64,000 nt of DNA from Prinsepia uniflora. Its lineage: Eukaryota; Streptophyta; Magnoliopsida; Rosales; Rosaceae. Numbering within the stretch: position 1 is the first letter of the stretch; each line of letters begins with the position of its first letter. The stretch covers positions 45,422,332 through 45,486,331 of the forward strand of contig CM064873.1 of the NCBI GenBank assembly GCA_032719365.1, in the 5' to 3' direction. The notes beneath the pieces are model-generated. The model searched no databases. It was given only the letters and a program-made list of their open reading frames with translations, and was not told where the DNA came from. The translations under genes were made by a program, and so were the position numbers. This document shows positions 1 through 11,791 of this stretch, one piece after another.

Positions 1-1432
1 ACACGAAACTAGTCCCAAAATGTTCGTTACCTCGAATAGAAGATTTCGTATGTTGGAACCTTCCCCAGATTCCCTGTCACGCGCCCTCACACGCCGCCTG
101 AAGTGGCTACGCGTGGGCTTCACGCGCCTGCTACAGTACCTGCTGACGTCATCGCTGACGTCATCACTGACAGCCCCTGACAGTGACACGTGTCACGCTC
201 CCATTGGCCCACTGTCTGACATGTCAGTCTGACATTGTCAGATCTGACATGATGACGTCATCCCTGACATGATGACGTCATCAGTCATCCCCTACATCGG
301 TCAGACCGGTCCGAACCGGTCCGGTCCGGTTTTTCCTGCAACTTGGACCGGAGTAACCGGTCCAGGTGTGCTTCTCCCTCATTTTCGGTCCGATTTCATC
401 CATTCCAATTCCTAAATTCCTATTTCTTCATTTCCTATCTAACCCAATTAACAAAACTACCTAAAACCCTCGAAATCCGACCGGTTCAATTTTGAACCTC
501 ACGGTTCAATTTTCCCGAAACCTCCCAGGGCTTCTCCGACGTCCAACCACCACCAAAACCTCCCTAACAACTCCCTAGCAACCTATTTAACTCAAACCAA
601 TCGTCCAAATCGACCCATAACAACAAAATCCACACAAAAATTGAAAATGGGCTTACCGGGTATCCGATCGGGTTCTGGGTTCCCACCACCGCCCACGGCG
701 GTTTCAGCCACCAGCTGCCGTCCTTAGTCCTCCTCTTTCACCCTCTGGTCTCAGTTATGGTTAGAAGGGAAGGGTTTGGTGTTTGGGTGAGGAAATGGTG
801 ATCGGTTTGGTTTGGGAAGAAAATGGGAGAAATGGATGAACGGGGAAGGGTTTGGTGCATGAGTGGGTGGGGTTGGCCAGTGGATGGGTGACAAGTGTCA
901 CTCATCCATTGGGCCTCCATTAAATATCTGGGCCCACTAGAGACAAAACTGCACTTTTGTCTCGTAAAACGTGCCATCGTGAATAGTAACTAGGAACTTC
1001 CGTGAACCGTAACTTCGTCGCCGAACGCCCGAATTCGACGTGCCGCCTGTCTACGGATTCGTATCGTCCTTATCTACGTAACGGTCTTCGGCCCTCGGCC
1101 ATCGGACCTCCCGGTAAAAAAGTCAACTTTTGACCTCCTATTCACCCAAATTACCGAAATGCCCATAAACTTCCGAACGTCATAACTTCCTCCTCGAACG
1201 TCGGAATTGAACGTGCCACCTGTCTATGAACTCGTGACGTCACGAACTACGTCTCGGTCATCGGTCAAAGTCCATTTGACTGCCCGATTGAAAAGTCAAC
1301 GTTTTGCCACCACTAGGGGCAAAACGGTCATTTCGCATCGTTCGTCCGATTTCGCCCAACTAATCACGGATTAGCCTCACTAATCGTGATTGGTCACTAA
1401 TCTAATCATGGAATTTGGGACGAGTCGTTACA
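1..1432 (-). repeat. Partial 3' LTR of gypsy-type family A element (E1)
   Basis: Read on the minus strand this LTR begins TGTAACGACTCGTCCC at 1432 and runs off the left window edge. It matches 6450-7857 almost base for base; the stretch 738-977 is identical to 7163-7402. A polypurine tract lies directly to its right, so it is the 3' LTR of a minus-strand element. It contains four TGACGTCA palindromes (144-151, 156-163, 253-260, 273-280), a 26-bp palindrome at 882-907, and two copies of a roughly 190-bp module. No protein is encoded; small ORFs here are incidental. Confidence 0.88.
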
Positions 1433-1447
1433 ACCTTCCCTCCTTAA
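1433..1447 (-). other. Polypurine tract of E1
   Basis: On the minus strand the sequence AATTAAGGAGGGAAGGT ends exactly where the 3' LTR starts with TGTAACG. A second, similar purine block with the same flanking RGRN-like codons sits about 60 bp upstream in element orientation (about 1493-1505), so the pol-end/PPT segment is tandemly duplicated. Confidence 0.7.
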
Positions 1448-4400
1448 TTAATTTCGTCCCCGAAATTCCAACCGACCTAAACCCAACCGTTCTTCCCTCC
1501 TTAATTTAGTTCCGTTCTCGAAACTCCAACTATCCTGATTCCACATCCACCTCGTGGAAAGTAAAATCGACCTACCTCGCAACACGTGTACGCTAGTACA
1601 CCCACTAACCAGAACAATACTTACTCGTCTACAGCCCGACGTGCCACTAACGCTCTCGTCGTATCGACTACACTCGACCACGTCGAAGAACAGTAGCCAC
1701 ACGGTCCGAATTGACACTACTTGTCAAATCTACCATCTTGTTGATACAACAACTAGACGGTTCCCTTCTCAATCACTAATCTATCCTGACGTCTGCTCCC
1801 ACTGGGAGCCATCAGACCTCACTCAACGATCCACGCTGACACCTCCGACAGACCGTCACCACTTGACAGTCGTCAGTCGAAAACTGACACTATACTCACT
1901 CGTGGTTACACTAACCACCAACGGACCCAACCAGGAGTAAACACTTACCCACAAAGCCTTTCACTCAATCTGTGTGTAACTAGACCCATCAGAAATACCA
2001 TGACCCAATGCACAGTATCCAACGTACAGTCCACGACCCCGACTACTCCAATGGTATCGGAACCAAGCCGACTACCAACACGCTCTCCAACGTATCACTG
2101 GTATAACCTATATACCGTCACCAGACATCCTAAGTCTGCCCGGTGTCGTACCTCGAACAATGAACAAGGTACGTACAACTACCCATCAATCAGCCTACAA
2201 CCACCTAGGTTGTAGTCAATCACGTTTCAATTATGGAGTCCATCTGTCCGATCTAGACAAATCGAAACTCCAACCCATTATCTATTTCCAAATCCGAATC
2301 CGAATCCGCAATTTCGTAAGAAATCCCGAATCCAAACCCAGAAATCATATCCATAATCATGTCCAAATTCAAATCCGAAATCATCATTCCGTAAACTAGT
2401 ATTAGGAATAACCATTCCGAACCCAAATCCATAAAAGAAAATCTATAGTCAAGCTCTAGAATCAAATCCTGAATCGTCACCCAGAATCCGATTCCAAAAC
2501 CCAAATACAGAAATCCTCTTTCAAGTTCCAAAATCAAATCCTGAATCGTCATCCAGAAATCTGGTTCCAAAACCTGGAATATCGTTCACGTCTACCTAGA
2601 CGTACCAAAACCAAACCTATCGGTTACCCACTCAACCGATTACCACAATACGATCGATTGACTTCATAGGGAAGTCAATCCCAACATCAACACAACACTA
2701 GGTCAGACAAAATCCGACCTCGTCAGACACCTACTCATCGGACAACTACTCAGGCGAGTAATAAGCCATATGGGATTTACCTCGAAAAGAAGTTCAGTCC
2801 CATCATGCTTCACTCAACATCCAATTAAGAGTAATAAACTCTCCACCTATCTGGATACCCAAATCACGATCCAGATCCAACACTACGTCAACCGACCATA
2901 GACGTCACGATCGAGGATCGTCTCGCCAACCAAAGTCCTAGACCATTTCCCATATCTTAAATAGATTAGTCTACGACGAGACACGCCGAGACTGTGGGTT
3001 CTCACTGATTACCTCGTATCGATCCTTGTCATTCCACCAAGGAAAATCAAGAATGATCGAATAATCCATCCTACGTGAATGCAAACAACACTCGATGCAC
3101 TCACCACGTCAGGTAACCTGACATCGTCTGCCACCAAGTAGAGAATGAGGAATCTCAGTCACCTAACTTCGATATACTCATCTCCTCCTGATGATTCAGA
3201 ACAGATCCCGGGTCCACCAACCAATACACGATCAGTGTACTAGTGGCAACCAACAACATCTATATCTTCAACGTCATCTACCACCATCAATTATGGTAGA
3301 ACCTGAGAAGTCACCCCAAAATGACTTCGACATACCCAATACCAAAGCGAAAAACCCGCATTCCTCTCGTCACCTAAATCGCAACCTCTCGCGATTTCAA
3401 AGTTCCAACAAGATTGGAAACAACGTACTTGGACATCATCTACGTGTCCATTACCAGTTTAACTTTATCCGTGATCCACTCTCGAACCACAGATGCCGAA
3501 CATATGCCCATCACGACGGATGTCACATCCCGATACGTAATTCATCGTCATCACGATCACCGGCACCAGCACCAGCACTAGTACCAGTATCATCACCTAT
3601 CAGCATCAGCACAAAGTGTGCAAATCAGACACTCCTGGATCTCCGCTCATACCGAGCGACGACCCCGTACCTCTGTTCGAAAAGGAGAACTCTGCCTCCC
3701 TCGTACCCAACAACTCTGGGTACGGTCACCCTGACAACTTATACGAGAAAAGGAAACGCTCCCCGAACGTCCCCAACTCATTCTGCGATCGCACTCAACC
3801 GTAACCGAGTCGAATCCAGAATCACTGCTCGTACATATGGGTTACTCACGCACCCCGTATCATCGTCACGACTGACAATCCCATCGTCACCATCGTCACG
3901 GTAACCTGAGTCTACTCGACCTGATAAGACTCGACTACGTCCATCGATAGTAGCGTCTGCCCCAACCTCGTGCAGACCTAACTACCAGGAATCACGATAT
4001 ACAAACTCCGCATCCAACGGAATCAACCGCTCGTATCAACTACTCCGTATCCCCGCTCTGGGATTCCATCGACCGGTACCAACCTCGATAACTTGTCTCA
4101 CCAATCACTAACCAGCCGTAACCCGACTAAGCCAATGCCGTCTACCAGGTCACCCGCGACCTTAGTTGTACCAACAGTCCATCACAACTGAAGTAGCACA
4201 ACAACTAACTAGGTTTAACCGGTAAGCACAGCCCCGATTGCGAAGTGTAGTCCCAACACAAGCTGACATGACTAGACCGACTAACGAACCCCAAATCCGA
4301 ATAGTCGTCCAAGTCATAGCACTCGTCAACTCGCCTTTCCGAACCATACCCACCAAGATAGGGTTCCACAATCACACCTAGAGTTCCCCAGAACCCAACT

Positions 4401-4894
4401 GCATACGGCAGTAAAATCCACGATCTGACCGACTCCGCGGTCTGGACATCATAAAGACGTCAATCCAATCCTACCGTCAATCCAACTCGGATTCCTCGAA
4501 TCCGGCAGCTAACTGCCGACCGCAGTAACTCCATCTAACTCAACTAAATCCGATCATCCAACTCAACAATATTCGACCATCCGATGATCACAATTCCCAA
4601 CTAGTCGTCGGAACCAATCCTACGACATCGTGAAAGACTATCCCAACTAACCGTCTCACGATCACACTCCAGAATACGAACACGTTAATCCTTCTGTAGG
4701 GTCCCACACTGTCATCCATGACAGAACTACGGCAACCCCGGCATCGAATGTCGAACCAAGGCATGCCAATCCTACTAACTATCGTACCGGCACCCCAACA
4801 ATCAGGTTGACCACGGACTGCAGCCCCTTGAGATATCACATCCTCGACCAGCATACATACTCCAAGAGCTCCGCGGTTGCTCGAATAGAGACAA
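1448..4894 (-). other. Non-coding interior of E1
   Basis: About 3.4 kb between PPT and PBS. Many short ORFs occur on both strands but none shows a retroelement motif. It contains imperfect repeats at 2265-2580 (AAATCCGAATC-type units that read as repeated DLILELE on the minus strand) and a CACCAG/CATCA-rich stretch near 3545-3615. The absence of gag and pol is the main reason for calling E1 non-autonomous. Confidence 0.6.
2265..2580. repeat. Imperfect short tandem repeats in E1 interior
   Basis: Degenerate units of about 10-70 bp built on AATCCGAATCC and AAATCCTGAATCGTCA. The last motif occurs twice about 68 bp apart (near 2464 and 2532). They give a repetitive but probably meaningless minus-strand peptide. 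Confidence 0.6.
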
Positions 4895-4910
4895 CCCCGC
4901 TCTGATACCA
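4895..4910 (-). other. Primer-binding site of E1
   Basis: The minus strand reads TGGTATCAGAGCGGGG, the standard plant LTR-retrotransposon PBS matching the 3' end of initiator Met-tRNA. It is 3 bases inside the 5' LTR end at 4914 and fixes the element's minus orientation. Confidence 0.9.
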
Positions 4911-4913
4911 CGT

Positions 4914-7857
4914 TGACAGGACCCATCCCAATCCCCCTGGGATTAGTGCGGGATGACCCTGCTCCCGTCTGACACGAAGTGTCAGACAAGGGATATTGTC
5001 GTCCCTTGCCCTCCCGGGCTATCAGAGTATGCCAGGATCCGGAGGAGGCATGTGATATCTCGGTCTCTGCTACAGCCCACATCCGATGTCAACTTGAAGG
5101 GCAGTCAAAACATTAAAAACTGTGAGTGGACAAAACAAGAGTTTATAAAAGCATTTCATAAGACATTTGTACCCTTCACTAAAAAGCATGCATGCATTGG
5201 AAAACCATTTAACCAAAGAAATCATATATGGGAACTAAGCCCAAATCAGATATAAACTAAGGTCGAAAGGACCACAATGAAAACGACCATACGGGTCACT
5301 GCCCAAATCCTGTGCACACCTGTACACACCACATATCATATATCATATATCCATCACATACATATATATAAGTCACACAACCAATCCTGTCACGGTATCC
5401 AAAGCTACGCGCGTGCTACCCAGGTCTCAATCCGAGTCTTCTCAAAGTCAAGATCAATGTCCGCAGACCACTGACCCTACCCGAGGTAATAGTAATCATA
5501 GCCTTCCTGAGAGTAAGGAACCCAACTAGGGGGTGACTCCACTCAGTCGGTGCTCCGTGACTACTCCGGGGTCCACCCAGGCCAACGACCCTCCCCGGAG
5601 GAGATAATAGAAGTAAAGGAAGGTAGACGAACATATATATACATAACATAAACATTCATGACCGGTTCCCCTGAACCGTCATGATCCATAATATCCATAA
5701 TCAGGTAACATGCCGGTTCCCATAAACCGTCATGTACCGTAATAACATAACCAGGTAACATGCCGGTTCCCATAAACCGTCATGTACCGTAATAACCAAC
5801 AAGGGTTCATGACGGTCCCATAAACCGTCATGAACCACGATACCATAACGAGGGTTCATGCCGGTTCCCATAAACCGTCATGAACCTGGGAATCCATTTA
5901 AGGTTCCCTGACCTGAAATCAAAACCGTAAAGTGACTGGGTCTCGTACCCGAACATAGGACATCAGTTGGGCACCGTGCCCGATATCTAAGGTCATATGC
6001 CCGAGACCAAACCAAATGGGTCTCATACCCGAGTTTATCATTTTGAAATCCAAATCCAGTTCATTAAATCAATACAGAAATACAGACCCGTATAAGCACC
6101 GTATAAGGCTGAAACCTCGAAATACGTGCTTATACGTAACCACATAGAATTGTACCCATGGCATCATCAAACAAGTAATAAAACATATAATAAACATTTA
6201 TGCATGCACCAATTTAGAAAACAAAGTCCACTCACAGACCGTCCGAGCTGCCGCCTCGATTTGCGTGTCATACCGCTCCCCGAGCCGATCACCGTCACCG
6301 GGACTCCCAAACCTGTCCAAATCGTAATAGAAGGTTACTAACTACTTAATTAACCTCCCACTAAAGCCCCGTAATTTTCCCGTATTTTCAACTATTTTTA
6401 ATCCCGAACCTAAACCTTCTTATGCCCCGAAACATATCGAGACGGTGTCCGATTGACACGAAACTAGTCCCAAAATGTTCGTTACCTCGAATAGAAGATT
6501 TCGTATGTTGGAACCTTCCTCAGATTCCCTGCCACGCGCCCTCACGCGCCGCCTGAAGTGCCTGCGCGTGGGCTTCACGCGCCTGCTACAGTACCTGCTG
6601 ACGTCATTGCTGACGTCAGCATGACGTCATCACTGACTGCCCCTGACAGTGACATGTGTCACGCTCCCATTGGCCCACTGTCTGACATGTCAGTCTGACA
6701 TTGTCAGATCTGACATGATGACGTCATCAGGATGACGTCATCAGTCATCCCCTACATCGGTCAGACCGGTCCGGTTTTTCCTGCAACTTGGACCGGCGTA
6801 ACCGGTCCAGGTGTCCTTCTCCCTCATTTTCGGTCCGATTTCATCCATTCCAATTCCTAAATTCCTATTTCTTTATTTCCTATCTAACCCAATTAACAAA
6901 ACTACCTAAAACCCTCGAAATCCGACCGGTTCAATTTTCCCGAAACCTCCCAGGGCTTCTCCGACGTCCAACCACCACCAAAACCTCCCTAAAAACTCCC
7001 TAGCAACCTATTTAACTCAAACCAATCGTCCAAATCGACCCATAACAACAAAATCCACACAAAAATTGAAAATGGGCTTACCGGGTACCCGATCGGGTTC
7101 TGGGTTCCCGCCACCGCCCACGGCGGTTCCAGCCACCAGTTGCCGTCCTTAGTCCTCCTCTTTCACCCTCTGGTCTCAGTTATGGTTAGAAGGGAAGGGT
7201 TTGGTGTTTGGGTGAGGAAATGGTGATCGGTTTGGTTTGGGAAGAAAATGGGAGAAATGGATGAACGGGGAAGGGTTTGGTGCATGAGTGGGTGGGGTTG
7301 GCCAGTGGATGGGTGACAAGTGTCACTCATCCATTGGGCCTCCATTAAATATCTGGGCCCACTAGAGACAAAACTGCACTTTTGTCTCGTAAAACGTGCC
7401 ATCGTGAATAGTAACCAGGAACTTCCGTGAACCGTAACTTCGCCGTCGAACGTCCGAATTCGACGTGCCGCCTATCTACGGATTCGTATCGTCCTTATCT
7501 ACGTAACGGTCTTCGGCCCTCGGCCATCGGACCTCCCGGTAAAAAAGTCAACTTTTGACCTCCTATTCACCCAAATTACCAAAATGCCCCTAAACTTCCG
7601 AACGTCATAACTTCCTCCTCGAACGTCGGAATTGAACGTGCCACCTGTCTATGAACTCGTAACGTCACGAACTACGTCACGGTCATCGGTCAAAGTCCAT
7701 TTGACTGCCCGATTGAAAAGTCAATGTTTTGCCACCACTAGGGGCAAAACGGTCATTTCGCATCGTTCGTCCGATTTCGCCCAACTAATCACGGATTAGC
7801 CTCACTAATCGTGATTGGTCACTAATCTAATCATGGAATTTGGGACGGGTCGTTATA
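4914..7857 (-). repeat. 5' LTR of E1 (family A)
   Basis: About 2,944 bp, from TGACAGGACCC on the plus strand to CGTTATA at 7857 (expected CGTTACA). Carries a terminal hairpin near its 3' end (4967-4987), a tandem array at 5659-5888, five TGACGTCA sites (6599-6740), the 26-bp palindrome at 7307-7332, and the duplicated U3 module at about 7430-7790. The right flank CAATCCCCCC continues directly as the body of an older family A LTR, so E1 probably landed about 15 bp inside that LTR. Confidence 0.85.
5659..5888. repeat. About 55-bp tandem array inside E1 5' LTR
   Basis: Roughly five units built on CATGCCGGTTCCCATAAACC followed by GTCATG and a spacer. Related LTRs in the window carry the same motif in different copy number, so the array expands and contracts within the family. 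Confidence 0.8.
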
Positions 7858-10800
7858 CAATCCCCCCGGGATTAACACAAGATGTGTCATGATCCCGTCT
7901 CACATGAAGTGTCAGACTAGGGATAATTCAATCCTTTAGCGCGATCGGCTTGCAGAGCACGCCAGGATCCGGTGGAGGAGCGTGATGTCTCGGTCTCTGC
8001 TACAGTCTGCACCGTGATCAACCTGAAGGGCATTAAAAACAACGAAAACTGTGAGTGAAAGAAAAGCAATAGTTTAATAAACACATTTCATAAAAGACCT
8101 TTATGCTCTTCACTAAAAAAATGCATGCATACGAAAATCATTTATTGAATCATATGTTCAAACAATCATTAATAGGGTCTCAGCCCCCAAGTTCCATAAA
8201 TTCAAGTCACACGGGCCCCAACCCAAAACCATTTATACAAATCCATAACATAGTAACCATATGTGAGAACTCAGCCCAAATCCATTTATCATTCACAAAA
8301 CACAATTTCGCAAATATAAGAAATCATGTTTATCATATAACCAATCTTGTCACGGTTTCTAAAGCTACGCGAGTGCTATCCGGGGTCTCAAATCCCAAGT
8401 CTCCCCAGAGTTCACCCAGGTCAATGTCCGCAGATCAATGACCCTCCTTGGGGATTATAATCCATAATAGCCTTCCTGAGAGTAAGGTACCCAACGGGGG
8501 CGACTCCACTCAGTTACTGCTCCGCAACTACTTTGGGGTCCACCTAGGCCAACGACCCTCCCCAGAGGAGACAATCCATAAATATATAAGGATGGTATAT
8601 GAAAAACCATTTTGAAATCATTCTCAAAACCTTTCAAAGGTTCACGCCCAGTCCCCATAAACCATCATGAACCAGAAATCCATTTATGGGTCCCCGGCCC
8701 GAAATCACAATCGTAAACCATAACTGGGCCCCAAGCCTGAATTCATAAAACAACTGGGCCTCACGCACGATTTCGTAAACCAACTGGGCCTCGTGCCCGA
8801 TTCGTAAGCCAACTAGGCCTCGTGCCTGATTTCGTAAACAAAATGGGCCTCGTGCCCGATATCGTAAACCAAATGGGCCTCGTGCTCAATTTCGTAAACC
8901 AAATGGGCCCTCGTGCCCTATTTTGTAACCTAACCATGCCCCGATCCCGATTCGTAAATCAACTGGTCCTTGAGCCCGATACACAAATCAACTGGGACTC
9001 GAGCCCGATACGTAAACCAACTGGGCCTCCGGCCTGATGCCTTGTTAAATCAAATGGACTTCAAGTCCGAGAGTTCGTAAATCAAATGGGTCTCGTGCCT
9101 GATTCCATAATTTCAAATCCGAAATCAATTCACAAACCAATTGGGCCCCTAGCCCGATAACGTGACTAAAATGGACTTCGAGTCTGAGGGTTTCCAAAAC
9201 AAATGGGTCTCATGCCCGAGTTTACCTTTTCAATTCCAAAGCTATTTCATTAAACCATTTTCGAAACCGGAAGCACGTATAATCAATGCAAAATCGTAAA
9301 CCTTGATTTACGCGCAAATACGTAAATCGCCTCAAAATACGTGAAATCATGTAAATCACTAATATCCAAATCATCATCATAGAATCACATATGTAAAACA
9401 TATAAAACATTTATGCATGCATCACAATTTAGAAATCAAGGTCCACTCACACACCGTCTTACGCTGCCACCTCGATTTGCATGATGTAAGCCTCCCCGGG
9501 CTAATCACTATCACCGGGACTCCCAAACCTGTCCAAATCACACTAGAGGGTTACTAACTATTTTAATAACCTCTCATTGAAGCCCCGTAATTTTCCCGAA
9601 TTTTTAACTATTTTTAAACTCGATCCTAAACCTTCGGACATCCCGAACTATATCGAAACGATGTCCGATCAACACGAAACCAGTCCCAAAATGTTCGTTA
9701 CATCGAATAGATGATTTCACATGTTGAAGTCATCCCCAAAGGATCCCTCACGCGGCCCCACGCACTGCCCAAAGGGGGTGCGCGTGAAGCCACGCGCCTC
9801 AACAGTGTCATCGACTTCCTCGTGCTAGACTCGGTTCACTAGTTCAGACCGGTTCGACTGAACCGGTGAATCGACCCGGCCGGTTCTCACCGTTTTCTCA
9901 ACCATTTTCCTCCTTGTTTCATCCTAGGTCCTTGTCTCATTCCCCCCAATCGATCAATAACCTCAAAAACACGAAATATGACCAAGAGCATACCTGTTCA
10001 AAGAGGAACAGTAGCCGCCCACTTGCAACTCGCTTCTGCCGTCGACTCCATCCGCCCTAGACCTCGAAACTGGTCCCAACCAACTCGTTTCAACCCCAAG
10101 AACACATCCCAATCATCAGGCCCGATCGAAAAACATCAAAAATCAATTTCCAAAATTTGAATTAAAACTCACCGTTTCGCGGTTCACTGGCCACCGTCCA
10201 CAACGCCTCTCACCGTTGCCATCACTCGACTCGCCTCCCTTCACTCTCTCACGTTCGTTCAAGGTCCAATTTCATTGGTTAAGGGCTGAGGGTCGTTTGT
10301 GTGATTGTATGAGGTGTTTGGTTAGTGATAAATGAGGGGGATGATCGCGGGAAAGAGAGAGATGAGAGATGTGAGTTTGATGATGATGATGATCAGATGA
10401 GATAAGATGGATGGTGAGGATGAGAGGAAGAAATAGAGATGGATGGTGAGGATGAGAGGAAGAAATAGAGATGGACGGTGGAGATGGGAAGTGGGTGGGA
10501 TTAATTATAAAATAATTAGGATAATATTATTTTAATTACTTAGATTCACTTTTTAGGGATAATGACCAATGGGATGAGTGACACTTGCCACTCATCCAAG
10601 GGTCCCACATTATTAAGTCAACCAATCATAATTAATTAAAATTTTATTCGGATCCCGAGACGTAAATCCCCGATTTCGCTCCCGTGACCATAACTTCTCT
10701 GTTCGACATCCAATTTCGATGTGTCGCCTGTCTATGGACTCGTGACGTCCCAAACTACGTCACGCTCATCGGTCCTTGTACTTTTGACTCCCCGAGTCAA

Positions 10801-10912
10801 AAGTCAACATTTTGTACTGTCCGATCGATTTCGCTCAACTAATCACCGATTAACCTTGCTAATCCTTCATTAGTCACTAATCTAATCCCAAAATTCGGGA
10901 CAGGTCGTTACA
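7858..10912 (-). repeat. Older family A LTR, probably solo
   Basis: From CAATCCCCCCGGGATT (the first ~15 bp of the LTR are missing) to GGGACAGGTCGTTACA at 10912. It is more diverged than the other copies: the terminal hairpin is damaged (around 7900-7920) and the palindrome at 10572-10597 has a mismatch. No PBS, PPT or coding sequence follows it, so it looks like a solo LTR later interrupted by E1. Its left target duplication would lie outside the window. Confidence 0.75.
8735..9215. repeat. About 30-bp tandem array in the older LTR
   Basis: About a dozen or more degenerate units of the type AACTGGGCCTCGTGCCCGAT plus TTCGTAAACC. The periodicity creates an open frame (8822-9037) with a repeated VNQMG motif, which I do not regard as a gene. 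Confidence 0.8.
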
Positions 10913-11520
10913 TGAGGAGAGGAAAAAAGTTGTTAATGGAGGAATAAATGATATGGCAGCAGTATTGGAGAGAAGAAAAAATCGATGGAGGAACAATTTT
11001 TTTGATTCAAATAAGGGCTGGGAATTGGGCGAACAATGAAGAACTGGGGAAGAGAACAAATTGAATTGAAAAAAGAGATAATAATTGATAATTGATTTAT
11101 TTTTTTTTTGTTGAAATGCTCGATGATTGATGAAGATCGATGAAGATGATTAATTGGAGAAGATGAAGATTAATGAAGATGATATAATGGGGAAGATAAA
11201 GAAGTTAAGAGGGTGATGAAGATAAGATAGTGAAAGGCCAAAAATACCCTTATAGTTTTGGTCAAATCTGCTCTGACTGGATTAAATGATTGTCACATAT
11301 GCTTTTAACAAAAAATTGGATGGAAAACTTAACGGATGTACTCTTTTGAAATCTACAGATATGTTGGATACGGAATTGAAATTATTTTTAGTTCCGGTAC
11401 TTTTAAAAATCGACATTAGAAATTAGGTATTTTTATATAGTTTGGCCTTCTAAATATGGACTCCCTACATAGTAATGGGTTATTTTGTAACTTCATATGC
11501 GTGTGCTTGCAGTAGTGCCA
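10913..11520. other. AT-rich unassigned DNA upstream of GUN4 relic
   Basis: Purine-rich and AT-rich sequence with GATGAAGAT-type short repeats around 11130-11230. No convincing gene or terminal repeat was found. Confidence 0.4.
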
Positions 11521-11612
11521 CTTGGTTACTTTTTGGGCCAATGAAAATATGAAATCAAAAAGTGAAATTCATAATATATATATCACAGAGGATCAAGCCT
11601 CACCCTTATCTA

Positions 11613-11791
11613 GCCAATCAAAATCCTCAGTCTTATTGCTCCTCATCACCTGTTCAACTCCCTCTTCACTCATTCCTTATCTCTCATATATCAAACCTTT
11701 CAACCCCTCACAAACTAGTCACAACTCAGATTAATTAATACACATCTCTCTCTCTATCTCCCCCCACGGCAACCAACTCTTTCCAAACCAT
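11613..11791 (+). promoter_or_regulatory. Possible 5' leader of the GUN4-like gene
   Basis: CCAATCAAAATCC near 11613, a TATA-like CATATATC near 11687 and a CT-rich leader (TCTCTCTCTCT at about 11748-11758) precede the GUN4-like ATG at 11792. Assignment is by position only. Confidence 0.35.

Larger units (their letters stand above)
1..7857 (-). mobile_element. Non-autonomous gypsy-type LTR element E1 (LARD-like)
   Basis: Two near-identical LTRs (1-1432, truncated by the window; 4914-7857) flank a 3.5-kb interior. A primer-binding site complementary to initiator Met-tRNA (minus strand TGGTATCAGAGC) lies 3 bases from the 5' LTR, and a purine tract abuts the 3' LTR. I find no gag, protease, RT or integrase motif in the interior on either strand, so the element would have needed enzymes from a relative. 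The minus strand near 1450-1530 resembles the 3' end of chromovirus pol plus PPT, which suggests derivation from a chromovirus. The outer 5' end reads TA rather than TG, consistent with one C-to-T change. Confidence 0.82.

Noticed and set aside
738..977. 79-codon minus ORF repeated exactly at 7163-7402
   Set aside because: The identity reflects the two LTRs of one element; no domain, and sister LTRs do not preserve the frame.
2253..2570. 105-residue repetitive ORF (DLILELE repeats)
   Set aside because: Arises from short tandem DNA repeats in the non-coding interior of E1.
8822..9037. Open frame with repeated VNQMGLVPD motif
   Set aside because: Translation of the ~30-bp LTR minisatellite; periodicity explains the open frame.
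8735..9215. CRISPR-like regular repeats
   Set aside because: Units are contiguous and degenerate, without unique spacers, in a plant LTR.
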